In this document: piece by piece, positions 8,371 to 21,370 of the stretch
Numbering within the stretch: the stretch's first letter is position 1
Layout: each line of letters starts with the position of its first letter
Source of the DNA: Streptomyces sp. NRRL F-5123
GTDB lineage: Bacteria; Actinomycetota; Actinomycetes; Streptomycetales; Streptomycetaceae
DNA length: 64,000 nt
NCBI RefSeq assembly: GCF_000721495.1
Contig: NZ_JOHY01000022.1
Coordinates: 1 to 64,000, forward strand
Direction of reading: 5' to 3'
Translations under genes and position numbers: made by a program
Notes under the pieces: model-generated
Told to the model about the DNA's origin: nothing
Seen by the model: only the letters and a program-made list of their open reading frames with translations
Database searches by the model: none

Positions 8371-9336
8371 GTGGCGAAGGCGAGCGACGAGACGGAGGCG
8401 ACCGGACGCGAAGGCGCGGGCGGCGTCGAGGAGATCACCCGCCGGGACAGCATCGACCCGGCCACCGACGCCTTCGTGGCCCACCGCAACCTGCTCTTCA
8501 CCGTCGCCTACGAGATGCTCGGCTCGGCCGCCGACGCCGAGGACGTGCTCCAGGAGACGTGGCTGCGCTGGGTCGGCGTCGACGCCTCGACCGTCCGGGA
8601 CGTGCGCGCGTACCTGGTGCGGATCACCACCCGGCAGGCGCTGGACCGGCTGCGCGCGCTCGGCCGCCGCAAGGAGTCCTACGTCGGCCCGTGGCTGCCC
8701 GAGCCGCTGCTGACCGCGCCGGACGCGGCCCAGGACGTCGAGCTGGCCGAGAACGTGTCGATGGCGATGCTGCTGGTGCTGGAGACGCTCAACCCCACCG
8801 AGCGGGCGGTCTTCGTGCTGCGCGAGGTCTTCGACCTCGATTACGACGAGATCGCCGAGGCCGTCGAGAAGACCCCGGCGACCGTGCGGCAGATCGCCCA
8901 CCGGGCCCGTGGACACGTGGCCGCGCGCCGGCCGCGCGGCAGCGTCTCACCGGCCGAGACGCGGGCGGTGCTGGACGCCTTCCAGGAGGCGGTGGAGAAC
9001 GGCGACCTGCAGCGGCTGCTGGATCTGCTCGCGCCCGGCGTGGTGGCGCTGAGCGACGGCGGCGGGGTGGTGCACGCCCTGGTCCGCCCGGTCGTCGGCG
9101 CCCCCAAGGTGGCCCGGCTGCTGGCCAACGGGTGGTACCGGCGGCAGGGCGCGCGGACCTTCGAGCCGGTCGAGGTCAACGGCAGCCCCGCGCTGCTGGT
9201 GCGGTTCGACGGGACACTCGACGGCGTGCTGGCGGTGCGCATCGACAGCGGCCTGATTTCCGGCCTCTACAGCGTGCGCAATCCGGAGAAGCTCTCCCGG
9301 GTCGGGCAGCGGACGGCGGTCAGCCGGCGCTCGTAA
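8371..9336 (+). CDS. sigJ: ECF41 (SigJ-type) RNA polymerase sigma factor, about 321 aa
   Basis: Sigma-70 region 2 (about residues 25-95) and region 4 (about 120-175) are followed by a fused C-terminal SnoaL-like domain, the hallmark of ECF41. The three group motifs are visible: WLPEP in the linker, DGGG early in the C-terminal domain, and NPEKL near the end. In characterised members the SnoaL-like domain acts as a built-in regulator in place of a separate anti-sigma factor. GTG at 8371 was chosen because GGGAGGAG lies just upstream; an in-frame GTG at 8263 would place its own promoter inside the coding region. ECF41 genes normally neighbour a carboxymuconolactone decarboxylase, oxidoreductase or epimerase gene. 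Here the divergent neighbour is an efflux pump. Confidence 0.88.
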   Translation: MAKASDETEATGREGAGGVEEITRRDSIDPATDAFVAHRNLLFTVAYEMLGSAADAEDVLQETWLRWVGVDASTVRDVRAYLVRITTRQALDRLRALGRRKESYVGPWLPEPLLTAPDAAQDVELAENVSMAMLLVLETLNPTERAVFVLREVFDLDYDEIAEAVEKTPATVRQIAHRARGHVAARRPRGSVSPAETRAVLDAFQEAVENGDLQRLLDLLAPGVVALSDGGGVVHALVRPVVGAPKVARLLANGWYRRQGARTFEPVEVNGSPALLVRFDGTLDGVLAVRIDSGLISGLYSVRNPEKLSRVGQRTAVSRRS

Positions 9337-9646
9337 GTCCGGTACGGGCGCGCCCGTTTCACCCGGGAAGCCCCGTAATGCCACCCGCAGGGCACGCCGG
9401 ATCGGCCATCGAGTTCTCCGGCGTGCAACACCGCGGCAACACGCGTCCGCTATACGGATTCCACACACCGCTCACCGGACGTTTTTCAGCCAAGTTGGCC
9501 CCATGGGACTGACATGAACAGGTAAAGAGTGCCACTCTGTGCCCCGTTCCGCAGCACATGCGCAGCTCTAGCCGGGCGGATCACCAACCCCTCCCGCCCG
9601 GCCTGTCACCGGCCGTCACCCACGGCCGCCGCAGAAGGAGTGACGA
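9337..9646. other. Intergenic/5' region of the secreted protease gene
   Basis: No gene is supported. A direct repeat GCAACAC-CGCG-GCAACAC lies at 9425-9442, just before a TATACG -10-like hexamer at 9451-9456, and could be an operator. Two tiny overlapping frames, a four-codon one at 9503 and ATGAACAGGTAA at 9513, could be accidental. A strong GAAGGAG precedes the protease start. Confidence 0.35.
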
Positions 9647-12055
9647 GTGGCACGATCCCCCCGAACACGCCGGACGGCCCTGGCCGCCGGCGTGCTGGTC
9701 GCCGGTGCGGCCATGCTCGCCGTGACCCTCCCGGCCGGAACGGCGGCGGCAGACCCCGCCGCGCAGTCCGGCCAGGCCGCCGGCGCACACGCCCAGCCCA
9801 AGGCGGGCGCGCTGCCCGCCTCGCTGAGCCCCTCCCAGCAGGCCGCCCTGGTGTCCCACGCCCAGGCCGGCGCGGCCGCGACCGCGTCGTCCCTGCACCT
9901 CGGCGCGCAGGAGAAACTGGTCGTCAAGTCCGTGGTCCAGGACGCCGACGGCAGCACCCACACCCGCTACGAGCGCACCTACCAGGGCCTGCCCGTGCTC
10001 GGCGGCGACCTGGTGGTGCACACCAGCGCACTCGGCGCGACCACCGGCGTCGACAAGGCCACCAGTGCGGCGATCGCCGTGCCGTCCACCACCGCGGGCA
10101 TCGGCGCCGCCGAGGTGAAGGCCGACAACCTCTCGCGCATGAAGGCGATCCACAACGACTCCGCCGTGGTCGACTCGACCCGCAAGGTCGTGTGGGCCGC
10201 GTCCGGCACCCCCGTGCTCGCCTGGGAGACCGTGCTCGGCGGCTTCCAGGACGACGGCACGCCCAGCGAGCTGCACGTCGTCACGGACGCGAACTCCGGC
10301 AAGCAGCTCTACCAGTACCAGGGCGTCGAGACCGGCGTCGGCAACAGCGAGTACAGCGGCCAGGTGAACATCACCACGACGCTGTCCGGCAGCACCTACC
10401 AGCTGACCGACAACACCCGCGGCGGCCACAAGACGTACAACCTCAGCCACGGCACGTCCGGCACCGGCACGCTGTTCACCGACGCCGACGACACGTGGGG
10501 CGACGGCGTCGGCACCACCGCCCAGACCGCGGGCGTCGACGCGGCCTACGGCGCCCAGGAGACCTGGGACTTCTACAAGAACACCTTCGGCCGCAACGGC
10601 ATCGCCGACGACGGCAGGGCCGCCTACTCCCGTACGCACTACGGCAGCTCGTACGTCAACGCCTTCTGGGACGACTCCTGCTTCTGCATGACGTACGGCG
10701 ACGGCAGCGGCAACGCTCACCCGCTGACCGCGCTGGACGTCGCGGGCCACGAGATGAGCCACGGCGTCACCTCCAACAGCGCGGGCCTGAACTACTCCGG
10801 CGAGTCCGGCGGCCTGAACGAGGCGACGTCCGACATCTTCGGCACCGGCGTGGAGTTCTACGCGAACAACTCCAGCGACCCGGGCGACTACCTCATCGGC
10901 GAGAAGATCGACATCAACGGTGACGGCAGCCCGCTGCGCTACATGGACAAGCCCAGCAAGGACGGCGGCTCGAAGGACTACTGGTCCTCCAGCCTCGGCG
11001 GCCTGGACGTCCACTACTCCTCCGGCCCGGCCAACCACTTCTTCTACCTGCTGTCCGAGGGCAGCGGCGCCAAGGTGATCGGCGGGGTCAGCTACAACAG
11101 CCCGACCTACGACGGCCTGTCGGTGCCGGGCATCGGCCGGGACAACGCGCTCAAGCTCTGGTACAAGTCGCTGACCGAGCGCTTCACGTCCACGACCAAC
11201 TACGCGGCGGCGCGCACCCAGTCGCTCCAGGCCGCGGCCGACCTGTGGGGCCAGGGCAGCGCCACGTACAACACGGTCGCCAACACCTGGGCGGCGATCG
11301 GTGTCGGCAGCCGGGTGTCCAACCCCACGGGTGTGACGGTCACCAACCCCGGTAACCAGTCCACCAAGGTGAGCACCGCGGTGAGCCTGCAGATCCAGGC
11401 CGGCTCGACGACCTCGGGCGCCCTGACCTACAGCGCCACCGGCCTGCCCCCGGGCCTGAGCATCAACGCCTCCACCGGTCTGATCTCCGGCACCACGGGC
11501 AGCAGCTCCGGCACCTACGCCGTGACGGTGACGGTCAAGGACTCCGCGAACGCCACCGGCACCGCGTCCTTCAGCTGGGCGGTCACCAGCACCAGCGGCG
11601 GCTGCACCGCGGGCCAGCTGCTGGCCAACCCCGGCTTCGAGAGCGGCAGCACCGGCTGGACCGCCTCCACCGGCGTCATCGACAGCAGCACCGACGCCCC
11701 GGCCCACTCCGGCTCCTACAAGGCCTGGCTCGACGGCTACGGCACCACGCACACCGACACGGTCTCCCAGTCGGTGACCGTCCCGGCGAGCTGCACCAGC
11801 GCGAGTCTGACGTTCTACCTGTACATCTCCTCCGACGAGGGCACGGGCACGGCGTACGACAAGTTCACCGTCGCGGCCGGCAGCACCACCCTGGCCAGCT
11901 ACAGCAACGTCAACCAGGGCACCGGCTACGTCCAGCGGAGCGTCAGCCTCACCCCGTACATCGGCTCCACGGTCACCCTGAAGTTCACCGGGACCGAGGA
12001 CTCCACCCTGGCGACCTCCTTCCTGCTCGACGACACCGCCGTCAACGTGAGCTGA
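9647..12055 (+). CDS. Secreted M4-family (thermolysin-like) neutral metalloprotease with C-terminal Ig-like and carbohydrate-binding-like domains, 802 aa
   Basis: A secretion signal occupies about residues 1-35 (Arg-rich, then a hydrophobic stretch ending AAADP). A thermolysin-type propeptide (FTP/PepSY region) spans about 60-230. The catalytic zinc site is HEMSH at residues 368-372, with the third ligand Glu392 in NEATSD; VHYSSG with His456 matches the thermolysin proton-donor histidine. After the peptidase domain come a putative Ig domain (about 565-650; GLPPGLSINASTGLISG is typical) and a C-terminal beta-rich module starting NPGFESGSTGW, probably for substrate or surface attachment. GTG at 9647 has GAAGGAG eight bases upstream. 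A strong terminator follows. It hydrolyses extracellular proteins. Confidence 0.94.
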   Translation: MARSPRTRRTALAAGVLVAGAAMLAVTLPAGTAAADPAAQSGQAAGAHAQPKAGALPASLSPSQQAALVSHAQAGAAATASSLHLGAQEKLVVKSVVQDADGSTHTRYERTYQGLPVLGGDLVVHTSALGATTGVDKATSAAIAVPSTTAGIGAAEVKADNLSRMKAIHNDSAVVDSTRKVVWAASGTPVLAWETVLGGFQDDGTPSELHVVTDANSGKQLYQYQGVETGVGNSEYSGQVNITTTLSGSTYQLTDNTRGGHKTYNLSHGTSGTGTLFTDADDTWGDGVGTTAQTAGVDAAYGAQETWDFYKNTFGRNGIADDGRAAYSRTHYGSSYVNAFWDDSCFCMTYGDGSGNAHPLTALDVAGHEMSHGVTSNSAGLNYSGESGGLNEATSDIFGTGVEFYANNSSDPGDYLIGEKIDINGDGSPLRYMDKPSKDGGSKDYWSSSLGGLDVHYSSGPANHFFYLLSEGSGAKVIGGVSYNSPTYDGLSVPGIGRDNALKLWYKSLTERFTSTTNYAAARTQSLQAAADLWGQGSATYNTVANTWAAIGVGSRVSNPTGVTVTNPGNQSTKVSTAVSLQIQAGSTTSGALTYSATGLPPGLSINASTGLISGTTGSSSGTYAVTVTVKDSANATGTASFSWAVTSTSGGCTAGQLLANPGFESGSTGWTASTGVIDSSTDAPAHSGSYKAWLDGYGTTHTDTVSQSVTVPASCTSASLTFYLYISSDEGTGTAYDKFTVAAGSTTLASYSNVNQGTGYVQRSVSLTPYIGSTVTLKFTGTEDSTLATSFLLDDTAVNVS

Positions 12056-12081
12056 CGCGGTCGCACCATCCGTTCGGCGGT

Positions 12082-12131
12082 ACGCGCCCGGGCCGGTCGT
12101 CACAGGCCGGCCCGGGTGCGTTTCTGTTTTT
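12082..12131 (+). terminator. Intrinsic terminator of the M4 protease gene
   Basis: The perfect arms CCCGGGCCGG (12087-12096) and CCGGCCCGGG (12107-12116) extend outward through one G-T and four more pairs to 12082 and 12121. TTCTGTTTTT follows at once. The T-tract is unusual for this GC content and supports factor-independent termination. Confidence 0.85.
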
Positions 12132-12222
12132 GCCGGTTTTCTCCGGTGTGGGGTGATCGGCTCCGGTCGCCTCGGTCCGTACAGTGCGGATCTGAAAGTG
12201 CCCCACATGTAGGAGATGCAAT

Positions 12223-12432
12223 ATGGCAACCGGAACCGTGAAGTGGTTCAACTCGGAAAAGGGCTTCGGCTTCATCGAGCAGGACGGCGGCGGCTCCGAC
12301 GTCTTCGCCCACTACTCGAACATCCAGTCGACCGGCTTCCGCGAGCTGATCGAGGGCCAGAAGGTGTCCTTCGACGTCACGCAGGGCCAGAAGGGCCCGC
12401 AGGCGGAGAACATCAAGACCCTCCAGGCGTAG
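12223..12432 (+). CDS. cspA: Cold-shock domain protein, 69 aa
   Basis: A complete single cold-shock domain of typical length. RNP1 is KGFGFI and RNP2 reads VFAHYS. The start [10 protein letters not shown] is the family consensus. Such proteins bind single-stranded nucleic acid and act as RNA chaperones in growth or cold adaptation. The ATG at 12223 has AGGAG eight bases upstream; an out-of-frame ATG lies between them. A TACAGT -10-like hexamer is near 12180. It converges with glgP across a shared hairpin. Confidence 0.95.
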   Translation: MATGTVKWFNSEKGFGFIEQDGGGSDVFAHYSNIQSTGFRELIEGQKVSFDVTQGQKGPQAENIKTLQA

Positions 12433-12456
12433 CACGGCGCCGCCCCGCGGGGCGTT

Positions 12457-12486
12457 CCCAGGGGCGCGGACTCCCGCGCCCCTGGG
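12457..12486. terminator. Bidirectional hairpin between cspA and glgP
   Basis: A 13-bp perfect inverted repeat, CCCAGGGGCGCGG (12457-12469) and CCGCGCCCCTGGG (12474-12486), has a four-base loop. A 14-base palindrome CGCCCCGCGGGGCG lies just to the left at 12441-12454. It is placed between two convergent genes and lacks a T-run. Confidence 0.7.
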
Positions 12487-12502
12487 GCCCCGGCCGGCGC
12501 GG

Positions 12503-15112
12503 CTAGCGCAGGATCCCGGCGGTCATGCCGGCGGAGTCCGGGGGGAAGGCCACCAGGCCGAGTTCGGCCGGGGTGGCGAGCAGCGGGTGGGAGGGGAGGA
12601 CCCGCACGGTGTAGCCGAACGAGCCCGTGCGGTCGAGGGTCATCGGGCCCTCGTAGGAATACCGGCCCGCCATGTCGGACCGCCCGGCCGGCTTGAGCGA
12701 CTGGACCGTGGGCTCGGCCATCCGGTCGGCGGCGTCCACCCGGCCGGACAGCAGCTGGACGTCCACGTCGGACGGGTCCAGGCCGCCCAGCGTGACCTGC
12801 GTGCGCAGGGTGAGGGTGGAGCCCAGCTCCGGGGTGCCCTCGACGGAGTCGGTCTCCACGTGGTCCACCGACACCTGCGACCACTGGCGGCGCAGCCGCT
12901 GCTTCCACTCGGCCAGCCCGGCCGCGGCGGGACCCTGTATGGCGCGGTGCGAGCGGGCGGCGGGCGCGTAGAGCCGGGTGACGTAGTCGCGGACCATGCG
13001 CCCGGCGAGCACCTTGGGGCCGAGCGTGGTGAGGGTGTGCCGGACCATCTCGACCCAGCGCTGCGGCAGCCCGCGGCCGCCCCGGTCGTAGAACCGCGGG
13101 GCGACCTGCCGCTCCAGCAGGTCGTAGAGGGCGGCGGCCTCCAGCTGGTCGCGGCGGTCCTCGTCGGTGACGCCGTCGGCGGTGGGGATGGCCCAGCCGT
13201 TCTGGCCGTCGTACCACTCGTCCCACCAGCCGTCGAGCACCGACAGGTTGAGACAGCCGTTGAGGGCGGCCTTCATGCCGGAGGTGCCGCACGCCTCCAG
13301 CGGGCGCAGCGGGTTGTTGAGCCAGACGTCGCAGCCGGGGTAGAGCAGCCGGGCCATGCGCATGTCGTAGTCGGGCAGGAAGACGATGCGGTGCCGCACC
13401 CGCGGGTCGTCGGTGAAGCGGACCAGCTCCTGAACCAGCCGCTTGCCGCCGTCGTCGGCCGGGTGCGCCTTGCCGGCGACGACGATCTGGATCGGCCGCT
13501 CGGGGTGCAGCAGCAGCTCCATGAGCCGGTCCTGGTCACGCAGCATGAGCGTGAGGCGCTTGTACGACGGGACGCGCCGCGCGAAGCCGATGGTGAGGAT
13601 GTCCGGGTCGAGCACCTGGTCGGTCCAGCCCAGCTCGGCCTCGCCCGCGCCGCGCTGCCGCCACGAGGCGCGCAGCCGGGCCCGCACGTCCGCGACGAGC
13701 TGCTCGCGCAGCTCGCGGCGCAGCTCCCACAGGTCGGTGTCGGGGATGGCGCCGAGGGCCTCCCAGCAGTCGGTGCCGCCGGTCATGAGGGCGTCCTCGG
13801 CGCGCTGCGTGCCGAGCTGCCGGGCACCGAGCCGCAGCACCTCGGGGGCGACCCAGGTGGGGGCGTGCACGCCGTTGGTGATGGACGTGATCGGCACGTC
13901 CTCGGGGTCGAAGCCGGGCCACAGGCCGGCGAACATCTCCCGGCTGACGGCGCCGTGCAGGGTGGACACGCCGTTGGCGCGCTGGGCCAGCCGCAGGCCC
14001 ATGACGGCCATGTTGAAGAGGTTGGGGTCGCCGCCCCGGTGGGTCTCCATGCCCAGTTCGAGGATGCGGCCGGTGTCGACGCCGGGCAGCTCCGCGCCGT
14101 CGCCCAGGTGGCGGGCGACCAGCTCGCGGTCGAAGCGGTCGATGCCCGCGGGGACGGGGGTGTGGGTGGTGAAGACGGTGCCGGCCCGTACCGCCTCCAG
14201 GGCGGAGTCGAAGTCCAGGCCGTCCAGTGACAGCTCGCGGATGCGCTCCAGGCCGAGGAAGCCGGCGTGGCCCTCGTTGGTGTGGAAGACCTCGGGCGCT
14301 GCGTGGCCGGTGATCCGGCAGTACGCGCGCAGGGCCCGCACCCCGCCGATGCCGAGCAGCATCTCCTGGAGCAGCCGGTGCTCGCTGCCGCCGCCGTAGA
14401 GCCGGTCGGTGACGTCGCGCTCGGCGGGCCCGTTGCCCTCGACGTCGGAGTCGAGCAGCAGCAGCGGCACCCGGCCGACCTGGGCCTTCCAGATCCGGGC
14501 GTGCAGCGCGCGGCCGCCGGGCAGCACCAGGCTTATCCGGGCGGGGGTGCCGTCGGCCTCGCGCAGCGGCGTGACCGGGAGCGAGTTGGGGTCGAGGACC
14601 GGGTAGTGCTCCTGCTGCCAGCCCTCGCGGGAGAGTGTCTGGCGGAAGTAGCCGTGCCGGTAGAGCAGGCCGACGCCGATGAGCGGGACGCCCAGGTCGC
14701 TCGCGGCCTTGAGGTGGTCGCCGGCCAGGATGCCCAGGCCGCCGGAGTACTGCGGGAGGGCTGAGGTGATGCCGAACTCGGGAGAGAAGTAGGCGACGGC
14801 CACGGGCAGGTCGGTCTGCTCCTGGTACCAGCGGGGGCGGCTCAGGTAGTCGGCGAGGTCCTCGGCGGCGGCGTTGAGCCGGCGCAGGAAGCGCCGGTCG
14901 TCGGCCAGGGCCGCGAGCCGGTCCTTGCCGACGGTGCCGAGCAGCCGGACCGGGTCGCCCTGGGCGGCACGCCAGCCGTCGGGGTCGACGGACTGGAACA
15001 GCTCCCGGGTCTCCTGGTGCCAGGACCAGCGGAGGTTCTGGGCCAGATCCCCCAGCGGGCGCAGAGGTTCCGGCAGGACGGTGCGCACGGTGAATCGACG
15101 GATAGCCTTCAC
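12503..15112 (-). CDS. glgP: Alpha-glucan (glycogen) phosphorylase, DUF3417-containing type, 869 aa
   Basis: Phosphorolysis of alpha-1,4-glucan to glucose-1-phosphate. The N-terminus (about residues 15-125) is the DUF3417 region typical of actinobacterial and archaeal-type phosphorylases. The pyridoxal-phosphate region includes GTSGMKAALNG near residue 610, whose Lys should carry the cofactor. The length matches actinomycete homologues. ATG at 15112 gives the conserved start MKAIRRFTVRTVLPE. The gene is transcribed away from glgE, so breakdown and synthesis genes are divergent across a 750-bp control region. Confidence 0.93.
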   Translation of the reverse strand: MKAIRRFTVRTVLPEPLRPLGDLAQNLRWSWHQETRELFQSVDPDGWRAAQGDPVRLLGTVGKDRLAALADDRRFLRRLNAAAEDLADYLSRPRWYQEQTDLPVAVAYFSPEFGITSALPQYSGGLGILAGDHLKAASDLGVPLIGVGLLYRHGYFRQTLSREGWQQEHYPVLDPNSLPVTPLREADGTPARISLVLPGGRALHARIWKAQVGRVPLLLLDSDVEGNGPAERDVTDRLYGGGSEHRLLQEMLLGIGGVRALRAYCRITGHAAPEVFHTNEGHAGFLGLERIRELSLDGLDFDSALEAVRAGTVFTTHTPVPAGIDRFDRELVARHLGDGAELPGVDTGRILELGMETHRGGDPNLFNMAVMGLRLAQRANGVSTLHGAVSREMFAGLWPGFDPEDVPITSITNGVHAPTWVAPEVLRLGARQLGTQRAEDALMTGGTDCWEALGAIPDTDLWELRRELREQLVADVRARLRASWRQRGAGEAELGWTDQVLDPDILTIGFARRVPSYKRLTLMLRDQDRLMELLLHPERPIQIVVAGKAHPADDGGKRLVQELVRFTDDPRVRHRIVFLPDYDMRMARLLYPGCDVWLNNPLRPLEACGTSGMKAALNGCLNLSVLDGWWDEWYDGQNGWAIPTADGVTDEDRRDQLEAAALYDLLERQVAPRFYDRGGRGLPQRWVEMVRHTLTTLGPKVLAGRMVRDYVTRLYAPAARSHRAIQGPAAAGLAEWKQRLRRQWSQVSVDHVETDSVEGTPELGSTLTLRTQVTLGGLDPSDVDVQLLSGRVDAADRMAEPTVQSLKPAGRSDMAGRYSYEGPMTLDRTGSFGYTVRVLPSHPLLATPAELGLVAFPPDSAGMTAGILR

Positions 15113-15863
15113 CCTTCGACCGTAGCCCCGCGGGCGCGGGGGCCGTGGGTCTTGTCCCCATTCCGGTGGTTCAAACGCTCGAACGGCGGCGCACGGGAGT
15201 GAGCGCCAGCGGGGCGCGGGCGCGGGCGCGTTCAGCCGTCTGTACCAGAGGCGGCCGGGAAATGTCGTCCCGGTGCCGGCCGCACGTCGACTGCGGTCGC
15301 CACTGGTCGGGTCAGCCGCGCTCGGGGCGGCGCGGTGCCATGCTGGGAGCTTGGATCACACGGCTCACAAGTGGCTCGGTTGCGGCTCTGCGCTCCAAGG
15401 GGCGTACGCGGGGGCGCACTGGGGGGCGCACGCCTGGGTACGAAACCGGACCGGGCGGGACGCCCCGGGCGTGGCCGAACTCCGTACCCGCCGGGACCCC
15501 GGGGGGCGCGGACCGCAGCACTCCCGCCGCGCTCCCGAAACGCCGTCAGAGGACGCGTTACGCGCGTGGACATGGGCAGGCTCCACGGTGCGCAGCACCC
15601 GAACGGAGCAGCCGACGCCCGGCGAGGCCACCCGGACGGCCGTGCGACCGCCACCCGGGTGATCGCCGGTGGCTGCGGCCCCGCAGGCAGGCCTACAACG
15701 CCAAGAACAGTTAAAAAGAGCGGAAGTCGTACGAGGCCCCCGGGCCTCCCGGATCTGCCGGACCTCCCGGATCTCCCGGTTCTCCTGGTCCTCCCGGTCC
15801 TCCGGAGGCCCGCCGCGTGCTCGTGCCGTTGCCCATGCCGTCCCAGCGCTGTCAGGTGAGGAA
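15113..15863. other. Long divergent control region between glgP and glgE
   Basis: No credible gene: the frames here lack start sites and ribosome binding sites. Three things can be seen. An imperfect palindrome GTTCAAACGCTCGAAC lies at 15169-15184, 57 bp upstream of glgP. A short A-rich tract TTAAAAAGAG lies near 15711. A seven-copy 9-base tandem repeat lies at 15742-15804. The region must hold the promoters of both glgP and glgE. Confidence 0.5.
15742..15804. repeat. Seven tandem 9-base units (GGWYCTCCC) upstream of glgE
   Basis: Units run GGGCCTCCC, GGATCTGCC, GGACCTCCC, GGATCTCCC, GGTTCTCCT, GGTCCTCCC, GGTCCTCCG. In one frame they read as collagen-like Gly-x-y triplets (GPPGSAGPPGSPGSPGPP), but no start codon stands between the TAA at 15712 and the repeat in that frame. 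The block ends 59 bases before the glgE ATG, so it probably lies in the leader or promoter. Confidence 0.85.
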
Positions 15864-19546
<3,683 letters not shown>

Positions 19547-19863
19547 CGGCGGGGGGCCGGACGGGTCCGGCCCCCCGCACCCGAGACGCCCCCCTGCGGG
19601 CCCACCCGAGTAGCGGGCCTGACGCACCTTTGGCAGGATCCAGATATCCAGCCGCCGCACCCGGCGTCACCGGCTTCCCCCGCACGTCCCCGTTCGCCGG
19701 GCCACCGCACTGTTACGCGGGCGGGCCGTACGGCGGTTTCCTGTCACCCGCCCGGGGCAGGCTCCCCGTGTCGCCGGACAGCCCGAACCCGTCATCCGGG
19801 AGGCTGGCGCCCCTGTCGCTCGTCGAAGCGGCCGGGTGCGCGACTCCCCGGGGAAAGGACGTC
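19547..19863. other. treS-mak intergenic region
   Basis: It starts with the treS terminator hairpin (19549-19578). The rest is GC-rich without a gene. It must hold a separate promoter for mak if the terminator is efficient; I see no convincing -35/-10 pair. A GGAAAGG ribosome binding site precedes the mak ATG. Confidence 0.4.
19549..19578 (+). terminator. Hairpin terminator after treS
   Basis: A perfect 13-bp stem, GCGGGGGGCCGGA and TCCGGCCCCCCGC, has a four-base loop and begins three bases after the treS stop. No T-run follows. Confidence 0.75.
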
Positions 19864-21315
19864 ATGTCGGACAGCTCCTGGACCCGCATTCCCTCCACCC
19901 CGCCCTCGGAAGAGCCCGCCGCGACCGCACTGGTGGGGCCGCCGCCGGTTACCGCCGTGCCGGGCGACGGACTCGTACGGTCGCTGGAGCCGCTGCTGCG
20001 GTCGTGGCTGCCGCGGCAGCGGTGGTTCGCCGGAAAGGGGCTGGCCATCAGCGGATTCCGGCTGGCCGCCGCCACCGAGCTGGTGCCGCCCGGGGGGCGG
20101 CTCGGGCCGGTCGGGCTGCTGCACCTGCTGGTCGACGTCGAGCAGCCGGGCCGCCCCGCCGACTGCTACCAACTGCTGCTCGGCGCCCACCCCCTGCTGC
20201 CCTCCGCCCTCATCCGCAGCGCGCTCGGCCCGGCCGCCGGCGGCCCGTACGACGGACTGACCCTCTACGACGCCCCGCACGACCCGCGGCTCGCCGCCCT
20301 GCTGCTGGAACGCCTCACCTTCCCCGGCCGCACCGGGCCGCTGCGCTTCACCACCGAGCCGGACGCCGTCTTCCCGCCGGGGCTCCCGCCGCGCGTGTCC
20401 ACCGCCGAGCAGTCCAACACCTCGCTGGTCTACGGCGACACCTTCATCCTCAAGCTCTTCCGCCGCGTCTCGCCGGGTACCAACCCGGACCTGGAGCTGT
20501 CGCTGGCCCTCGCCCGGGCCGGTTCGCGGCGGGTGGCCGAGCCCGTCGCGTGGTTCGAGTCGCTGCCCGCCGCCGCGGGCGCCGAACCCGTCACGCTGGG
20601 AGTGCTCCAGCGCTACCTGCCCGGCTCCGCCGACGGCTGGGCCCTCGCGCTCGCCTCCGTCGCCGACGACGGCGACTTCCGCACCGAGGCCGCCGCCCTC
20701 GGCCGCGCCACCGCCGAGGTGCACGCCTCGCTCGCCGCCGCGCTGCCCGTCCACACGCTCGACGGGCCCGCGCTCGAACGCGTCGCCGCCGGCATGGCCC
20801 GGCGGCTGGACGAGACCGCCGCGGAGGTCCCGGCCGTCCGCCCCTACGCCGGCGCGCTGCGCTCCGCCTTCGACGACCTCGCGCACCTCGGCGCCGCCGC
20901 CACCCGCTCCGGCCGCCCCGTCACCGCCCAGCGCATCCACGGCGACCTGCACCTCGGCCAGACGCTGCGCGGGCCGGACGGAGAGTGGGTGCTCATCGAC
21001 TTCGAGGGCGAGCCCGCCCGCCCGCTGGCCGAGCGCCGCAGGCCGGCGCCGCCGGTGCAGGACGTCGCCGGGATGCTGCGCTCCTTCGACTACGCCGCCC
21101 ACCACAGCGGCAACGGCCCCTGGGCGGAACGCCACCGCGCCGCGTACTGCGCCGGGTACGCGGCCGTGTCCGGGACCGATCCGCGGGAGCAGCCCGTACT
21201 GATACGGGCCTTCGAGACGGACAAGGCGGTGTACGAGGCGCGGTACGAGGCGCGGCACCGTCCGGCGTGGCTGCCGATCCCGCTGTCCGCGCTCGCGCGA
21301 CTCGCGTCGGCGTAG
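19864..21315 (+). CDS. mak: Maltokinase (Pep2/Mak), 483 aa
   Basis: ATP-dependent phosphorylation of maltose to maltose-1-phosphate, the GlgE substrate. It has an aminoglycoside-phosphotransferase-like kinase fold: a maltokinase N-terminal cap region ([11 protein letters not shown] near residue 50), catalytic loop HGDLHLGQ near residues 360-367, and metal-binding LIDFEGEP about 17 residues later. Its place between treS and glgB is the usual one. ATG at 19864 was chosen for its GGAAAGG ribosome binding site; the frame is open far upstream across treS. Confidence 0.93.
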   Translation: MSDSSWTRIPSTPPSEEPAATALVGPPPVTAVPGDGLVRSLEPLLRSWLPRQRWFAGKGLAISGFRLAAATELVPPGGRLGPVGLLHLLVDVEQPGRPADCYQLLLGAHPLLPSALIRSALGPAAGGPYDGLTLYDAPHDPRLAALLLERLTFPGRTGPLRFTTEPDAVFPPGLPPRVSTAEQSNTSLVYGDTFILKLFRRVSPGTNPDLELSLALARAGSRRVAEPVAWFESLPAAAGAEPVTLGVLQRYLPGSADGWALALASVADDGDFRTEAAALGRATAEVHASLAAALPVHTLDGPALERVAAGMARRLDETAAEVPAVRPYAGALRSAFDDLAHLGAAATRSGRPVTAQRIHGDLHLGQTLRGPDGEWVLIDFEGEPARPLAERRRPAPPVQDVAGMLRSFDYAAHHSGNGPWAERHRAAYCAGYAAVSGTDPREQPVLIRAFETDKAVYEARYEARHRPAWLPIPLSALARLASA

Positions 21316-21370
21316 GTCGCTGCCGCTCCTTCGAACCCGTACGTCCACCCGACCGCCCGAGGAGAACCCC

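Noticed and set aside
9503..9524. Two tiny leader frames (MGLT and MNR) upstream of the protease
   Set aside because: Frames of three to four codons arise easily by chance and no ribosome binding site or attenuator structure accompanies them.
15742..15863. A collagen-like protein gene upstream of glgE
   Set aside because: The Gly-x-y frame has no start codon between the TAA at 15712 and the repeat and no ribosome binding site. It stops at the glgE start.
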